DNA of 64,000 nucleotides from Anticarsia gemmatalis (taxonomy: Eukaryota; Arthropoda; Insecta; Lepidoptera; Erebidae). Position numbers and translations under genes: made by a program. The stretch is taken from assembly GCF_050436995.1 (NCBI RefSeq), contig NC_134770.1, positions 5,404,501 to 5,468,500 on the forward strand, given 5' to 3'. A model generated the notes under the pieces. It ran no database searches, was not told the origin of the DNA, and saw only the letters and a list, made by a program, of their open reading frames with translations. This document shows, piece after piece, positions 47,001 to 58,344 of the stretch (position 1 is the stretch's first letter; the number at the start of each line of letters is the position of its first letter).

Positions 47001-50000
47001 ACCCGCGCAACTTCGCTTGCGTCCAATAAGAGAGTATGGTCGAATTTTTTCCCCGTTTTTGTAACATTTATTACTGGTACTCTGCTCCTTTTGGTCGTAG
47101 CGTGATGATATATAGCCTATGTCCTTTCCCGGGTATCAAAATATCTCCATATCAAATTTCATGCAAATTCGTTCAGTAGTTTAGGCGTGATTGAGTAGCA
47201 GCCAGACAGACAGACAGAGTTACTTTCGCATTTATAATATTAGTATGGATAATTTCATCACTTTGACATCTCTGTCTTTCTGTTCGCGATAAACTCGAAA
47301 ACTAAACAGATTATAGGTAGTATTTCTTTTAAAACCAGGTGATGCCGCGACGCGCCGCTAGTGTTTGATAATTGAGATTGATTGTAGTTCAATTTCCATG
47401 TGTAAATATGTATTTAAAGTGCAAAATTTTGGTAATTTTTGCTTATTTTTTCTTCTTATTATTATCTATTAATTTAATTTAAATCATTACACCCGTTTAT
47501 CTGTAGAGAAAAGGATTTTAGGAGCAACACTTTTCAATTCAATAAGAGTATCTAAAAGAGTAAAATCTATAAATCTATCAAACTTAGTCCTTTCTACAAG
47601 GACGGGAACAGAACCCGCTGTTAACCGCACTTTTAAATAAGTAATAGTCTCTGCTTGACCTTTTAACCTACCACGACTCCCACCAGCTGACAGCTGTCAT
47701 AGTGTCATTGACCTTATTGTACAGACTAATACAAAAGACATGACAAACAATCTTTTGAAACATGCGTGTTAGATCATCAGAAATATGGTGGAGATTTATT
47801 AGTTGCAACCTATTCTAGTGCTTTTGATTATACATAATATCACCCTTTTTTCCAAAAAGGTAGGCAGAGACCAAAGAATGCCACTTGGTATGATCCTTAC
47901 AAACTTCCCTTTTTTAGCCTGTTTCTATGGCGCACTGCCGAGCAAAGGCCGATTGTTTAATTATTTACTTATTAAAAATGTTTGTTATTTTTATCCATAA
48001 AATCACACCTAATCCTTATGTAGGTAGACAGAGAAAGACGTTTTATACAACTGTTCGCTGCGACTTTTACAAATTTCATTGATTTGTAACTTATTGTTAT
48101 GTCTTAATTTCAGATACCACTTAATGAACAACAATTGTAATCACTTCACGTCGGCGTTCTGTTTGGTAAGTCATTTATTATTTTTATAACATCACCCCTA
48201 TTATTCCCTCGGGCGTAGATATAGGGTCAAGATACCCGCGTTTCGCCTTTTACAATGTTAATCCTATATAATAGGGGGCGAACCTTTAGCCATTTACCAA
48301 CCACGTTAACCAAACACTGAGCTATTATTGAAAAAATTCTGAGGTCTTTGAGGTCTGGTAAGTGTGAGCATTTTCACGACTTGGTAATCGAACCCTATGA
48401 CCCCTCGTGATTCGCAGTCGTGTTGACGAGCTCAGAAAACGGAGGCAGTTATTCTATTCTTTGCGAAATAATATTTTTCATTCAAGTATCTGTTCCCTCT
48501 TTCCTGCACTTGTATTTAATATCAAGTCAATAAGTAAATCAAATATTGTTATCAGTATTGGTCCTGTCATTTTGATAGCGCACGTTTCGCGGAAACAACT
48601 GATACCTGTAATTCAGTACCTACTTGAATGTTACTATATTGGAAACTAGCCCTCTTATTCATAAAAATATATGAAGTTATGAAAGGCTTATAAAGTGTTT
48701 TGTTTCTTCCACTCCTTAGCGAAATGAAAGAGAGAAAACGTATTTTAGTAGTTGTATAACTAAAATAGGTTTATAGTGTGTTTATGAATAAGAGGGTTGG
48801 TCTAAGATTAACTAACATCTCCAATTGACTTTGAATTATTAATTACTCTCCCTTCATGTTATAAAACTAGCTTTTGCCTGCGACTTCGTCCGATGGTTTT
48901 TGACTAAGGACAGAATTTTCATACTTACCTTCATCCTCTATTTTATCCCTACGCATTTGATAGTACGTTACACGTGTATATTCAATACTTATCGGGCCTA
49001 GTTCTTCTTAGGAAAGTAGTATTTTTGAAAATATAAATATGTACAAATGTATGTTGTGGACACGTTACAAATATATTTTCGAATAAAAGGCTCAAAAACA
49101 CTATGGGACAGGAAAAAACTATAAAGATTTTCGTGTTTTATGTCTTATGGGAATGGAATCAGAAAATAATTCCTGTTTGTTTCTGCTCCGGCTTCTTAGT
49201 TCGGCTTTTACGTCTATTTGGGTGTTTTTATTTGTACGATCCACAAATAGTTGTTTTGGGTTTCGTTGTACTTTGTGTCTATTGACTGTATATTTGTTAA
49301 AGTCCCCGCGACACAAAAGCAATCTCAGTGCGGGTGTTGTCTTAAAAAAAAGAATTTGTTTGAACTTAAGAGCCCCTGTGAGATAAGTTACCTACCGCTA
49401 TGACTGATGCAGTTAGTGCTTATATAGCGCGTGTCCATCTTAACCAATGCGGACTTTCCACCATCATTTGACTTCATCTGTCAAAATTAATCAACATTTT
49501 CGTCGAATAAAAGTTGAATTATGAAAAAATCGCCTTTTAATAATGACTAGCTGACCCACGCAACTTCGCTTGCGTCACATTAGATATTTTTTTCCCCGTT
49601 TTTGTCACATTTTATACTGGTACTCTGCTCCTATTGGTTGTAGCGTGATGATATATAACCTATAGCCTTCCTCGATAAATGGTCTATCTAACACTGAAGA
49701 ATTTTTCAAATCGGACCAATAGATCCTGAGATTAGCGCGTTCAAACAAACAAACAAACAAACTCTTCAGCTTTATAATATTAGTATAGATATAGTGGTAT
49801 ATAGTGTGTTGTCGTGTTGCAGGCGTTGTGTGACCGCGACATCCCGGCGTGGGTGAACCGGCTCGCATACGTGAGCTCCTGCGTGCCCTTCCTACAGCGC
49901 TGTCTGCCCAAGTAAATATCACATACTACTTACTTACATTTAAATACTGCCTGACTAAATACCTAACTTTATGGTACGGTAATCAGTGTGAGAAATAAGT

Positions 50001-50603
50001 GTTCTCGATATTGCCTGATATGTCAGCACTCAAAGAGTTAAGTCTATAGTTTTTGTATTTCTAATGTCAATTCGATTATTTTTCGTCTTTGATTTTAAAT
50101 GAATGACATTTTTGTTGTTAGGATCTTTTAGTCGATTTTGTAGCATATACTTTTGAATTTCCAAAACATTTCCAATTTTGGAAAAAATAATAACCATTTT
50201 AAATCAAGAAAAATATCTGTTGCTGCTTTTTACACCTCACTGATGGACTGTCCAATAGATAAAATGAAGGTAAAAAAGTGGTAAAACATGATTAATCCAT
50301 CGAAAGTTACATTTAGGAGAAGCTTCAAATCAAATTTGTGGAATTACCATACTTTTCCTCCAGCCCATTTTGCCAAGATTAAGATTCTAACGACTCCCCT
50401 ACACATAAAAAAAATAGTGTCCTTTGAAAAACTGAAGCTACGGCTTAGCAAATGTAACATTAAAATGTAGTAGTAATGTCAAGTAAGAGGTAGTAGTTAA
50501 GGAGTGTGGCGTGCATGTTGTCAGAGAGTGGTTGACGCCGGCGGCGCTGCAGCAGTCGCTCGCCGCGCACTCGCGCTCCTCCTCGCCGCAGACGCCGCAA
50601 TAG
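44063..50603 (+). CDS. DESI2: DESI2-type PPPDE peptidase (deSUMOylating/deubiquitinating isopeptidase)
   Basis: Six exons (44063-44172, 45116-45268, 46198-46287, 48114-48165, 49823-49911, 50525-50603) join in phase to 190 aa. The PPPDE fold is unmistakable: VVLNVYDMYW, then GVFHSGVQV with catalytic His48, AYGGHPYAFTGVFEI, and NNNCNHF with catalytic Cys126, followed by WVNRLAYVSSCVPFLQRCLP and the family ending EWLTPAALQ. DESI2 (PPPDE1) removes small ubiquitin-like modifiers and certain ubiquitin chains. The N-terminus (MFPSCMSLLSRR) is longer than the usual MxANQ-type start. The frame is open from the acceptor (44045) to this ATG, so coding could extend into an upstream exon. A Helitron ends 33 bases before exon 5. 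Confidence 0.95.
44180..44440 (+). repeat. Pyrimidine-rich tract in DESI2 intron 1
   Basis: A CT/T-rich strand-asymmetric stretch (runs of CTCTCT and CTTTCTC) directly follows the donor of the first coding exon. It resembles a decayed CT microsatellite and explains the spurious Ser/Leu-rich short ORFs here. Confidence 0.6.
46525..46700. repeat. Two head-to-head SINE fragments forming an imperfect palindrome
   Basis: A forward fragment (CACTTGGCCAGAATAGTGAG) is followed by an inverted one (GGGAGGGGTTAGGCCTTGAG ... TTTGCATGACCTCAAG). Both halves belong to the SINE family at 934. Confidence 0.55.
46994..47249 (-). mobile_element. Lep1-type Helitron, copy 5
   Basis: Minus-strand copy of the same subtype as copy 2 (internal CAGACAGACAGA on the plus strand). 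It lies in the DESI2 intron between exons 3 and 4. Confidence 0.8.
48650..48796. mobile_element. 147-bp MITE with long terminal inverted repeats
   Basis: Starts CCCTCTTATTCATAAA and ends TTTATGAATAAGAGGG; most of the element is one imperfect hairpin. A half copy lies at 1836-1945. Confidence 0.8.
49547..49789 (-). mobile_element. Lep1-type Helitron, copy 6 (next to DESI2 exon 5)
   Basis: Minus-strand copy whose 5' TC end (49789) lies 33 bases upstream of the DESI2 exon 5 start (49823). It therefore overlaps the place where the branch point is expected. Confidence 0.8.
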
Positions 50604-53600
50604 CATCGTGAGTATCGCACACTACATGTCATATTTTACTAGTTTACTTACACCTATTTGTCTAAATAATATGCAAGCAAGCTTTCTCTAAATTGCCAAG
50701 TGCATTAAATAGTCAAAGTTTACTATTATTTTTATGTAGAAATAGTAAATTTAAGCGAATGAATATTTCAAAAATATTGGTTTATTTATTTAATTGTCTA
50801 AATTACGGTTAGTTCTTGCTTCATTTTATTATCTCGTAATAAATAATGATATTTTTGTCAGCAGAAGACGTACTGCGTTGTTGCAGATAAGCAGTCAGAA
50901 GTGTTGTGCGAACTAATACATACTAGGTTTAATGTTAGCTAATACTAAGTTTGGCGCATTGTCGATCTTTACTACAGGCGGGGCCGCGCGAACTAACACT
51001 AATCGATTACACCCTCAATCCTTAGTCGATTAATGTCTATGGTCCGATTGAAATAGTACGTGTGTCTGTGATTAAAAAAAATATTATATGTCAAAAATTT
51101 GGCGGGAACATAAATCTTCGACGCGACCCCGGCCTTTATTTAATATTATAAATATTGTAATATTCTATCCTTAACATAAAAATTGAGATATGCCGTCTCA
51201 CTTTACCCTGTACGAGGAACAGAGACGGCTATATTTTCCTCTGTTTTTATTAATGAGGTTGTTTATTGAGAACTTTGTGCAGTAGTGTTGTCATTTTGTC
51301 CCATTTAACGTTCCTATTTTATACGGAACTAATATTTATCTAATATTTAAAGTTAATTAACTTTATGGAATTGAACATGGACGCCTTTAGTTTTTATTCT
51401 TAAAATTTAATATAATTACCGCTTCTTTTCTTTTTATTACAAGTTTTAATTGTTAGGGTTATTTATTAAGCTGTTTAGTTTGTATGACCCTCTCTCGTTG
51501 TTAGCACTAAAAGTATATTTATTTACAATATCTATATAACTTACTCCTAAATTAGTCAAATTAATAATTTACTGAGTAATTACCTAAGAGCCTCCATACT
51601 TTTGAGAAATTCAATGAATTATTATAATTAAACGTACTACATACTGTTGTCAATAAAAAAATATAATCATGAGACAATTTTACAAATTAACTTCAAAATT
51701 GAGATTGTGAATGGAGGTTTAACTTAGGAATTACTTCAAAAATATCGTTTTTGTTAATTATTTCACTCGTGACGGATGTGAGTGAGCGCGCGTGTGTGTG
51801 TACAAATATACGTAGGTCATAGTAGTCCGTCCGTCGAATTATTGTACTGATCACGTTAATCCTAAGGCAAACCTCGGTTACTGTTGGACATACACCGTCC
51901 AACTTGTACGGCAACATTTTGTTCGCCAACAAGAACGACAATGTATGACCAGCGTTAAAAAAATTGGTGGAATTGTATAAGCTTGCTTTTCAAAGGAGAA
52001 GTATAAAGATATTGCATTGTTTTGGCGCGAGTTTTTTACGAGGTTTAAAGGGTACTTCCAATATTTGTATGAAATGGTATTCGATTCGAAATATTATAAT
52101 AAGGTTCTTGTTTAATGCTTGGACGGTTGTCGTTATCTATTGTAATCAGGTTCGATTCTCAGATCAGTCATTATTATTAGGATTTTTCTGTCACAGTAAT
52201 AACCAGTAATTTGTAGTAGATGAGCCTCTTACTACATTGTGTCTTATTTATTAAAATATTAGAGATATCTGCTGATTCTTTATCAAAATACAGGCGTGAA
52301 GTTTTAAGTGATATTCCAATGTATTTAAATAATATTTCCGATGAGTTTGTTTAGACATCTGCATCTTGTTAAATAGTTTGTCGATATATTGTTAAACTCT
52401 ACCTAAGATACCCATAAAACAATGGCGTGGACGTAAAATAGAGAAAACGTTTTAAAATACCTACATCTTATTTTAAAAACTGGATTAATGTATTGCTATT
52501 TATGATTTTGTACAAAAAAACTATTTATTTCTCATAATTAAAATGTAAAGAAAATTTGAAGAAAGATATGTTATTCTATTTCTCCCACGCCATTGTTAAC
52601 TCCATACACGTTGGCCAACACATTTGCCAGCAACATCGGCCAGCATATTCGCCATCAGGTTGGCCAACGTGTTGTTAATGTGTGATACATAACAATGTTA
52701 AGTGCACTTAGTGCTATGTACTACTGTAATATTGTGGTCGGTACATAATGTACCGTGTCGTGGGTTATTTAGTGTTATCAATGATACTGTGTGCTATTCT
52801 TAAGTGTTATGCCGTGTTTAGCAGGATCGCAGCACAAAATATTACATTTATTAATTATAACTTTCGATTCGTTTAAATTATGTTTCATAAATAAGCGAAA
52901 ATTACATTTGTGTTATGCATTATGGCGTTAATTTTTGTGTTATTTTGGATAAATAAGTAGTTATTGGATATTTTATGTTAAATTCCTACTGATTTTAAAT
53001 TAAATTTGCTCAGCAAATGGCAGTTTAGTCGCTCAAAATCGTGAATGCGAATCTGTTCGTTCTATCTGCTATTTTTTAGTACACTTTCTCAATATTTGAT
53101 AAAATCATTTTAAAACTTGCTACGATCCTGATATTTCACAAAAGTGCCATTGGTATAATTATGGGATTTAGGTAAAAAATATTAATTTCATTTCACGATG
53201 TTTCATGAGTTTTCTTACATAGTAACATTTGATAGACTAGCGGCTTTTATAAATAATATGAGCGTAACATGATTATATTGTAACCGTATTTCTCACAACT
53301 TGACAATGCGCCAACCAATATCGTATTTCAAATGGAAACATAAGCACGGAGTTATAAAAATACATATTCTTTGAGTAAATGATCCCTCGTGGGTCATAGA
53401 ATAATGTTATTATACAAAATAATGTTCTAATAGTGTGACAACCAGTTTCTTGTGTGTTTGGTAGTTGTTTAAATTTTACAATGAATGAAAAGACAGTGTG
53501 ACGGATAAGCAGGCACAAATAACTTAGTTAGGTCTCGTCGAAGAAGAGTTACCAAAATAATTATCTGTTTTTGATTTTTAAAAAAAGGGGTTTGGTTATG

Positions 53601-56600
53601 GTTATATCTTCGCAATCTGTTAATACAATAGTATAACGTTTGAACAGCTAAAACAAAATTAGATTATTATTTTTTTACATGTTATGTCAAAGCATGGTTT
53701 TTATGGGATCGATGGGATCAAAATCCCACTGGAATAGAATCAACAGGATAATATACACCAACGAAGTCGGGCGAGTCCGCTAAATGTAGAAATAAATCAA
53801 TCTAAAGAAATGTACATAAAACGTGAAAATGTTTTCCTTCAATAACTGTACTATATAAATGTAAATAGATTTGTTTGTTTGTATGCTCCGTGCGTCGTGT
53901 CGTCCACTTGTAATACGCGTTAGGTGTAAGTATCGAAACTACCACAATGATGTGCCACTCTTCACCTCTGTGTTTCAAATTATGACATTTTTACAAGTTA
54001 ACAATAACTAGGGATATATCGTGCGTATGGAGTGACGCGCTTACTACTACTTGCATGTTTTAATTGTCTCTATTTTAAAGTAATATGTCCTTATAATGAA
54101 ATTAGAACAATGTTAGTCATGATTTTTATTTTATTTTTTTGCTATTTTTAATATATTGTGAATGGAAAAATGATATTATACTCGATGAATTTAATCATTT
54201 GTCCATGTTTTATGTTCCTTTAATTCTATTTACTCTCTTCTAATAAGTTTTACATAGTTCCTCTATTCATGACATTCTCTCATTAACGATAGTGAAGCAC
54301 GTCACTCCACAATAAGAAATACTGTAGTTTTTTTGGAAATATAAATATAATATGCAATTAAAAGAGTTAAACTGTTGAATAACAATATAAAATATAAATG
54401 TTTAAGGTAGAATTATTATACATATATTATGTAAACTAATATTTTAATCTTGTTTCGTGTTCATTTCTTGAAACGTAAGGGCAATTGTACTTGATTAAGT
54501 ATTACATAACAACTGGTACTATTATTTTCTATTCATCAAAGAAATGAAATGTTAGGAATAACTTATATTTATTGTAATGTGAATTATTCGACAGAAGTAT
54601 TCCTCGTTGATAAGAGTTCCGGTAAACATTGTCCAGAGCCAGTGAAAGTGTATGTATACAATAAAATATAAGTGTATTTGCTCTTACTATTAATGTTATA
54701 AATATATAAATTACTGTCATGTGATTGGTTCAAACTAAAACCAAAGATCTCCACCACAATGTCGATTGTATTTATTTTAACGACGATTTAACATTATTTC
54801 TTGGTTTTTAAATATTATCTTACTTACATTTTTTTAATGGTATAATTCCGTAACGTTTGCATTTGATTCTGCTATTTATTACAAGTTTGTCTGTTAAATC
54901 GTCACGTCAGTCCTCTTTAAGACTGGGTTGTATCAGATGAAACATTAAGATTTGTTTGTGTCATAGTCTCAAATCATTCAGTGAACATATTTAAAATTGG
55001 TCCTATGATAGTTATGTACAAAATTATCATTATGTACTGTGTGTCAGGCCAATATTATTTTCATCTGGTAACCCCGACTGGCTGGTCACTCTCTGTTCTA
55101 ACATGACAATAATTGTTTTACCAGCTTCTCTTGCAATTCAATGTTCTTTCAACATTCCTTTTAGCTTCATGATTGGATTTCAAGGTTTAATGATTTTTTT
55201 AAATATTTATTATGTAAACTTGGTAAATAAACTACCAATGTATGGGATATATTTAAATATGAAAGCATGTGTTCGGTCGTCACTCTTTATATAAAAGTGG
55301 GTTTGTTAGTTATTTACCAAAGTTTATTCTAGTGTCATAGTTAGTGTTCGCATTTATTTATAATATAGTTTTTTTGGGTGTGCATGTGCGTATTTTATAT
55401 TTAAGGCCATATTTTAGCTGATATATTTTATGTAATGCGTTTGTTCTTGAAACCTCGAAAAGTATACTTTTGAAATGTTTGTACAATTTATTTGTAGTTA
55501 TATAATAGTTGCGAGTTGACTTTCGATTTGATGTTAGTAGTTTTGAGTGTGGGATAAAGTCTCTATTTTTATTATGATGTGGTAACTAAATGAGAATGTA
55601 ACGAACTAATCTAGATATAAATAATATAACACTGTTACATAAACTAAATCAATGTATATTCTATTCGGTGAGGCGGAAACGTGTTGTGGATATTTTCCGC
55701 TCACTGAATGGTGATTTAACGGTTTTTTCACAATATTGTCAACATTAAAGTTTGGCAATAGTATAATTTTTGAATGAATAAACTGTAAAAAGTTTGCAAT
55801 TACACGTTTTGTTAATTCCACCTTCTTACCTAATCTGGCCATTCTACCAGACATGATGACTGTATATCGTGATAATGGAGTTTAAAAGAAAACCAACAAG
55901 TACTTATTGAATACATTTTATTATTAATAATTATCGGTAGTGACATTTAGAACGCGCCACGCACTTAACTAATCATTTGTACAGAGAAGCTTGAGCTTAT
56001 CATTCACTCACACACACACACAATCACGTTACTCACGTAACTTAGTCATTAAAAAACTTACAACTACCCCCAATTTATATTAATTACATTTAAATTTAAA
56101 AGTCACCACCATACCTAATTGGTATACAATATTGCCAATATACTCTAGCTATCGAACAAACTGTAAATACTAATAGTAAAACAACATTTCAACTGTAATC
56201 AGAGCCAATCACTCCACTAAAGTAAAGATCACAGGAGACTCTGCTTCAAATGACATTATAATACTTTCTATTGACGAGGAAATATGCTTGGAACTAAACA
56301 CTATTTCTATTCTCTGAGCGTCGCGCTCAGTACAAGCTATATTTACGCAGTTATAAATGCAATCAAGGATTTTCTCACAACCACAACCAATTGAATGCTC
56401 GCAAAATTGGTTGGCAATTAATGAAAACTAGTATTCACTTAAGATCTAATGGCATAACAGAAAAACATGAAATTGATGATGATTTCATAAATTAATCATC
56501 AACAATGTTTTCAACAGCTAATAATATGTGGTTAGCTCTTGTGAGAAAAACCGTTGATACTAACTTTATATTGCATTTAAGATAGTGTATTTCGATATGT

Positions 56601-57740
56601 ATAATTATCTGTTATTTACTTGAGAGTGGCTTGGTACATAATATAACTGACTTTAGTACATCATTCGTTACTAAAACGTTGAATATATTAATATACTGGT
56701 GTGCTTACTTACATGATAGTATAAGCAATAATCAAAATGCATTTCATGAATATGCAATAATATACAACTCGGGTGATTTAAAAGGTGCTTTACATTTATT
56801 TGGTATAAATCTGCACCTAAAATGACAGAAAAACATAAATTTCATCATACAATAGTACGAGCTTATTGCAAGCATAACAAAATTTTGCTAAATATAAAAC
56901 AATGATGAGAATTCGATACTGCAATGAGCCACTTTTTATTGCTAAGTCAATTTTACAAAACAAAACAATGTGAAACAACTAGGTATTAACAAAAGTAGTC
57001 TTACGGTGACTATCTATAAGTTTTATACGACTATGCAAAGAACAAACTGTAGTTTCATTCATCTATTTACTTCAGTGCTAATTTTACTAAATCTTTTGTA
57101 CATGAAGTACATTTAACAGTGTAAAAAGCTCGTTGCAACTTGAATTTGTATTAGCCGTGAATCAAACCTGATCCTTATGATCTAATGTTGGTTTAACCGA
57201 TTCATTGCCACCTTCATTTTCGTGAACATTTCAGCCAGGCCCCATTCATTGGTCGGTGGCTCACCATTTGAGCCATCGGCCTCCCTGAAGGATGACTCAA
57301 CTGATGAGTCATTGGCTCCTTGTAATGATTTAATGCTTTTCGCCATCATTCGAGGTTAAAGGTTTTTTAATGACTCAACTGTTGAGTCATTGGCCATGAA
57401 TCGGTTAAACCTTTGCAATGTTGCTGCGTACGACAACGACTGGCGACTAGTCATTAAACTACAACTAGATTTGACCCTTCATACAACGTGTTCTAGATAT
57501 TCTATATTTTTAATTCTGTCCTATCTCTAATCTTAGAAACAGCTCAGACCACTGACAGCATGTGTTGACTATGCATGTGAGAATGTAGCCTGGATTTAAA
57601 ATAACCCATAGTAACGTTCAACTATTTCTTTTGTACATATTAAATATTTCGTTGATCAATTTCTGTATGAAGGTTCATCAAGAGATTGTTAACCGTGCAG
57701 TCGCCAGTTCGATGTCGATGCTAGGTAACTGCTAGCGTCG
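50604..57740. other. DESI2 3'UTR, intergenic DNA and likely 3'UTR of the minus-strand gene
   Basis: Seven kilobases of very AT-rich DNA with no credible ORF. Visible items are a GT-rich microsatellite near 51790, a 70-base palindromic element near 52605-52680, a CA run near 56010 and an AP-1-site-bearing MITE (57190-57416). A minus-strand AATAAA (55922-55917) could end the gene whose last coding exon is at 57741-57806, implying a long (about 1.8 kb) 3'UTR. Confidence 0.4.
57190..57416. mobile_element. 227-bp MITE carrying four AP-1-type sites
   Basis: Ends are inverted repeats (GGTTTAACCGATTCATTGCC and GGCCATGAATCGGTTAAACC). The interior has two palindromic blocks, each holding a TGACTCA and a TGAGTCA in close opposition (57293-57312 and 57370-57389). 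Confidence 0.7.
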
Positions 57741-57806
57741 TCACTTTTTGTCTCCGCCCGTGACCGCGTTGTTGCCGCCACTGTTTGCGTTACCCGTGTT
57801 GTAGTT
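57741..57806 (-). CDS. Terminal coding exon of an unrecognised minus-strand host gene
   Basis: Behind a good acceptor (TATTGTTACAG) the minus strand encodes 21 residues, NYNTGNANSGGNNAV then TGGDKK, and stops at TGA (57743-57741). The Asn/Gly-rich composition and GC content are unlike the surroundings and typical of the tail of an RNA-binding or other low-complexity protein. Phase is probably 0. Upstream exons are beyond the piggyBac ORF, possibly including 60618-60541, or outside the window. I cannot name the gene. Confidence 0.5.
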   Translation of the reverse strand, partial: NYNTGNANSGGNNAVTGGDKK

Positions 57807-58344
57807 CTGTAACAATAGCGTTATGTTTAGTTACCACAATCGTGCACCCTCGGTTTCTGAGGTACATTTAGAGGTAATTTATCTATTCAATAGAGTTTAA
57901 ACTCATATAAAAAAATGTTTGGATAGATAACCGCTAAATGTACTCGGAAACCGGACATAAGTGTCGTTTAAGTAGTTATATTAAAGGAAGGCATTCTAAG
58001 GAAGGCATGAAATATACTACCACGGTGAGGCGGTGTTATTTGGTTTCTCTAATTTGTACTTGAAATTTACAGTTTGTATTGCACGATTTGTAGAATCTTA
58101 CTGGGAAAATTCTGATGTGAGCAGTTGGTTAACAGCCAGCTACCTGGGCTAATATATACTTATGTCAAGATCTGGGTTCCTCTTGAAAGAAGAAGAAGAT
58201 CTGGGTATAGATAATATAATTAACACACATCTGCGCTTTTTGGTCATAATACAAGTGATATTATAACAAGAAATAACTCACGTTAAGTGTGACCTTGTCA
58301 TAGCATATTTCCGTTAATGCTAAACAGCTATACCACAGTTGTTT

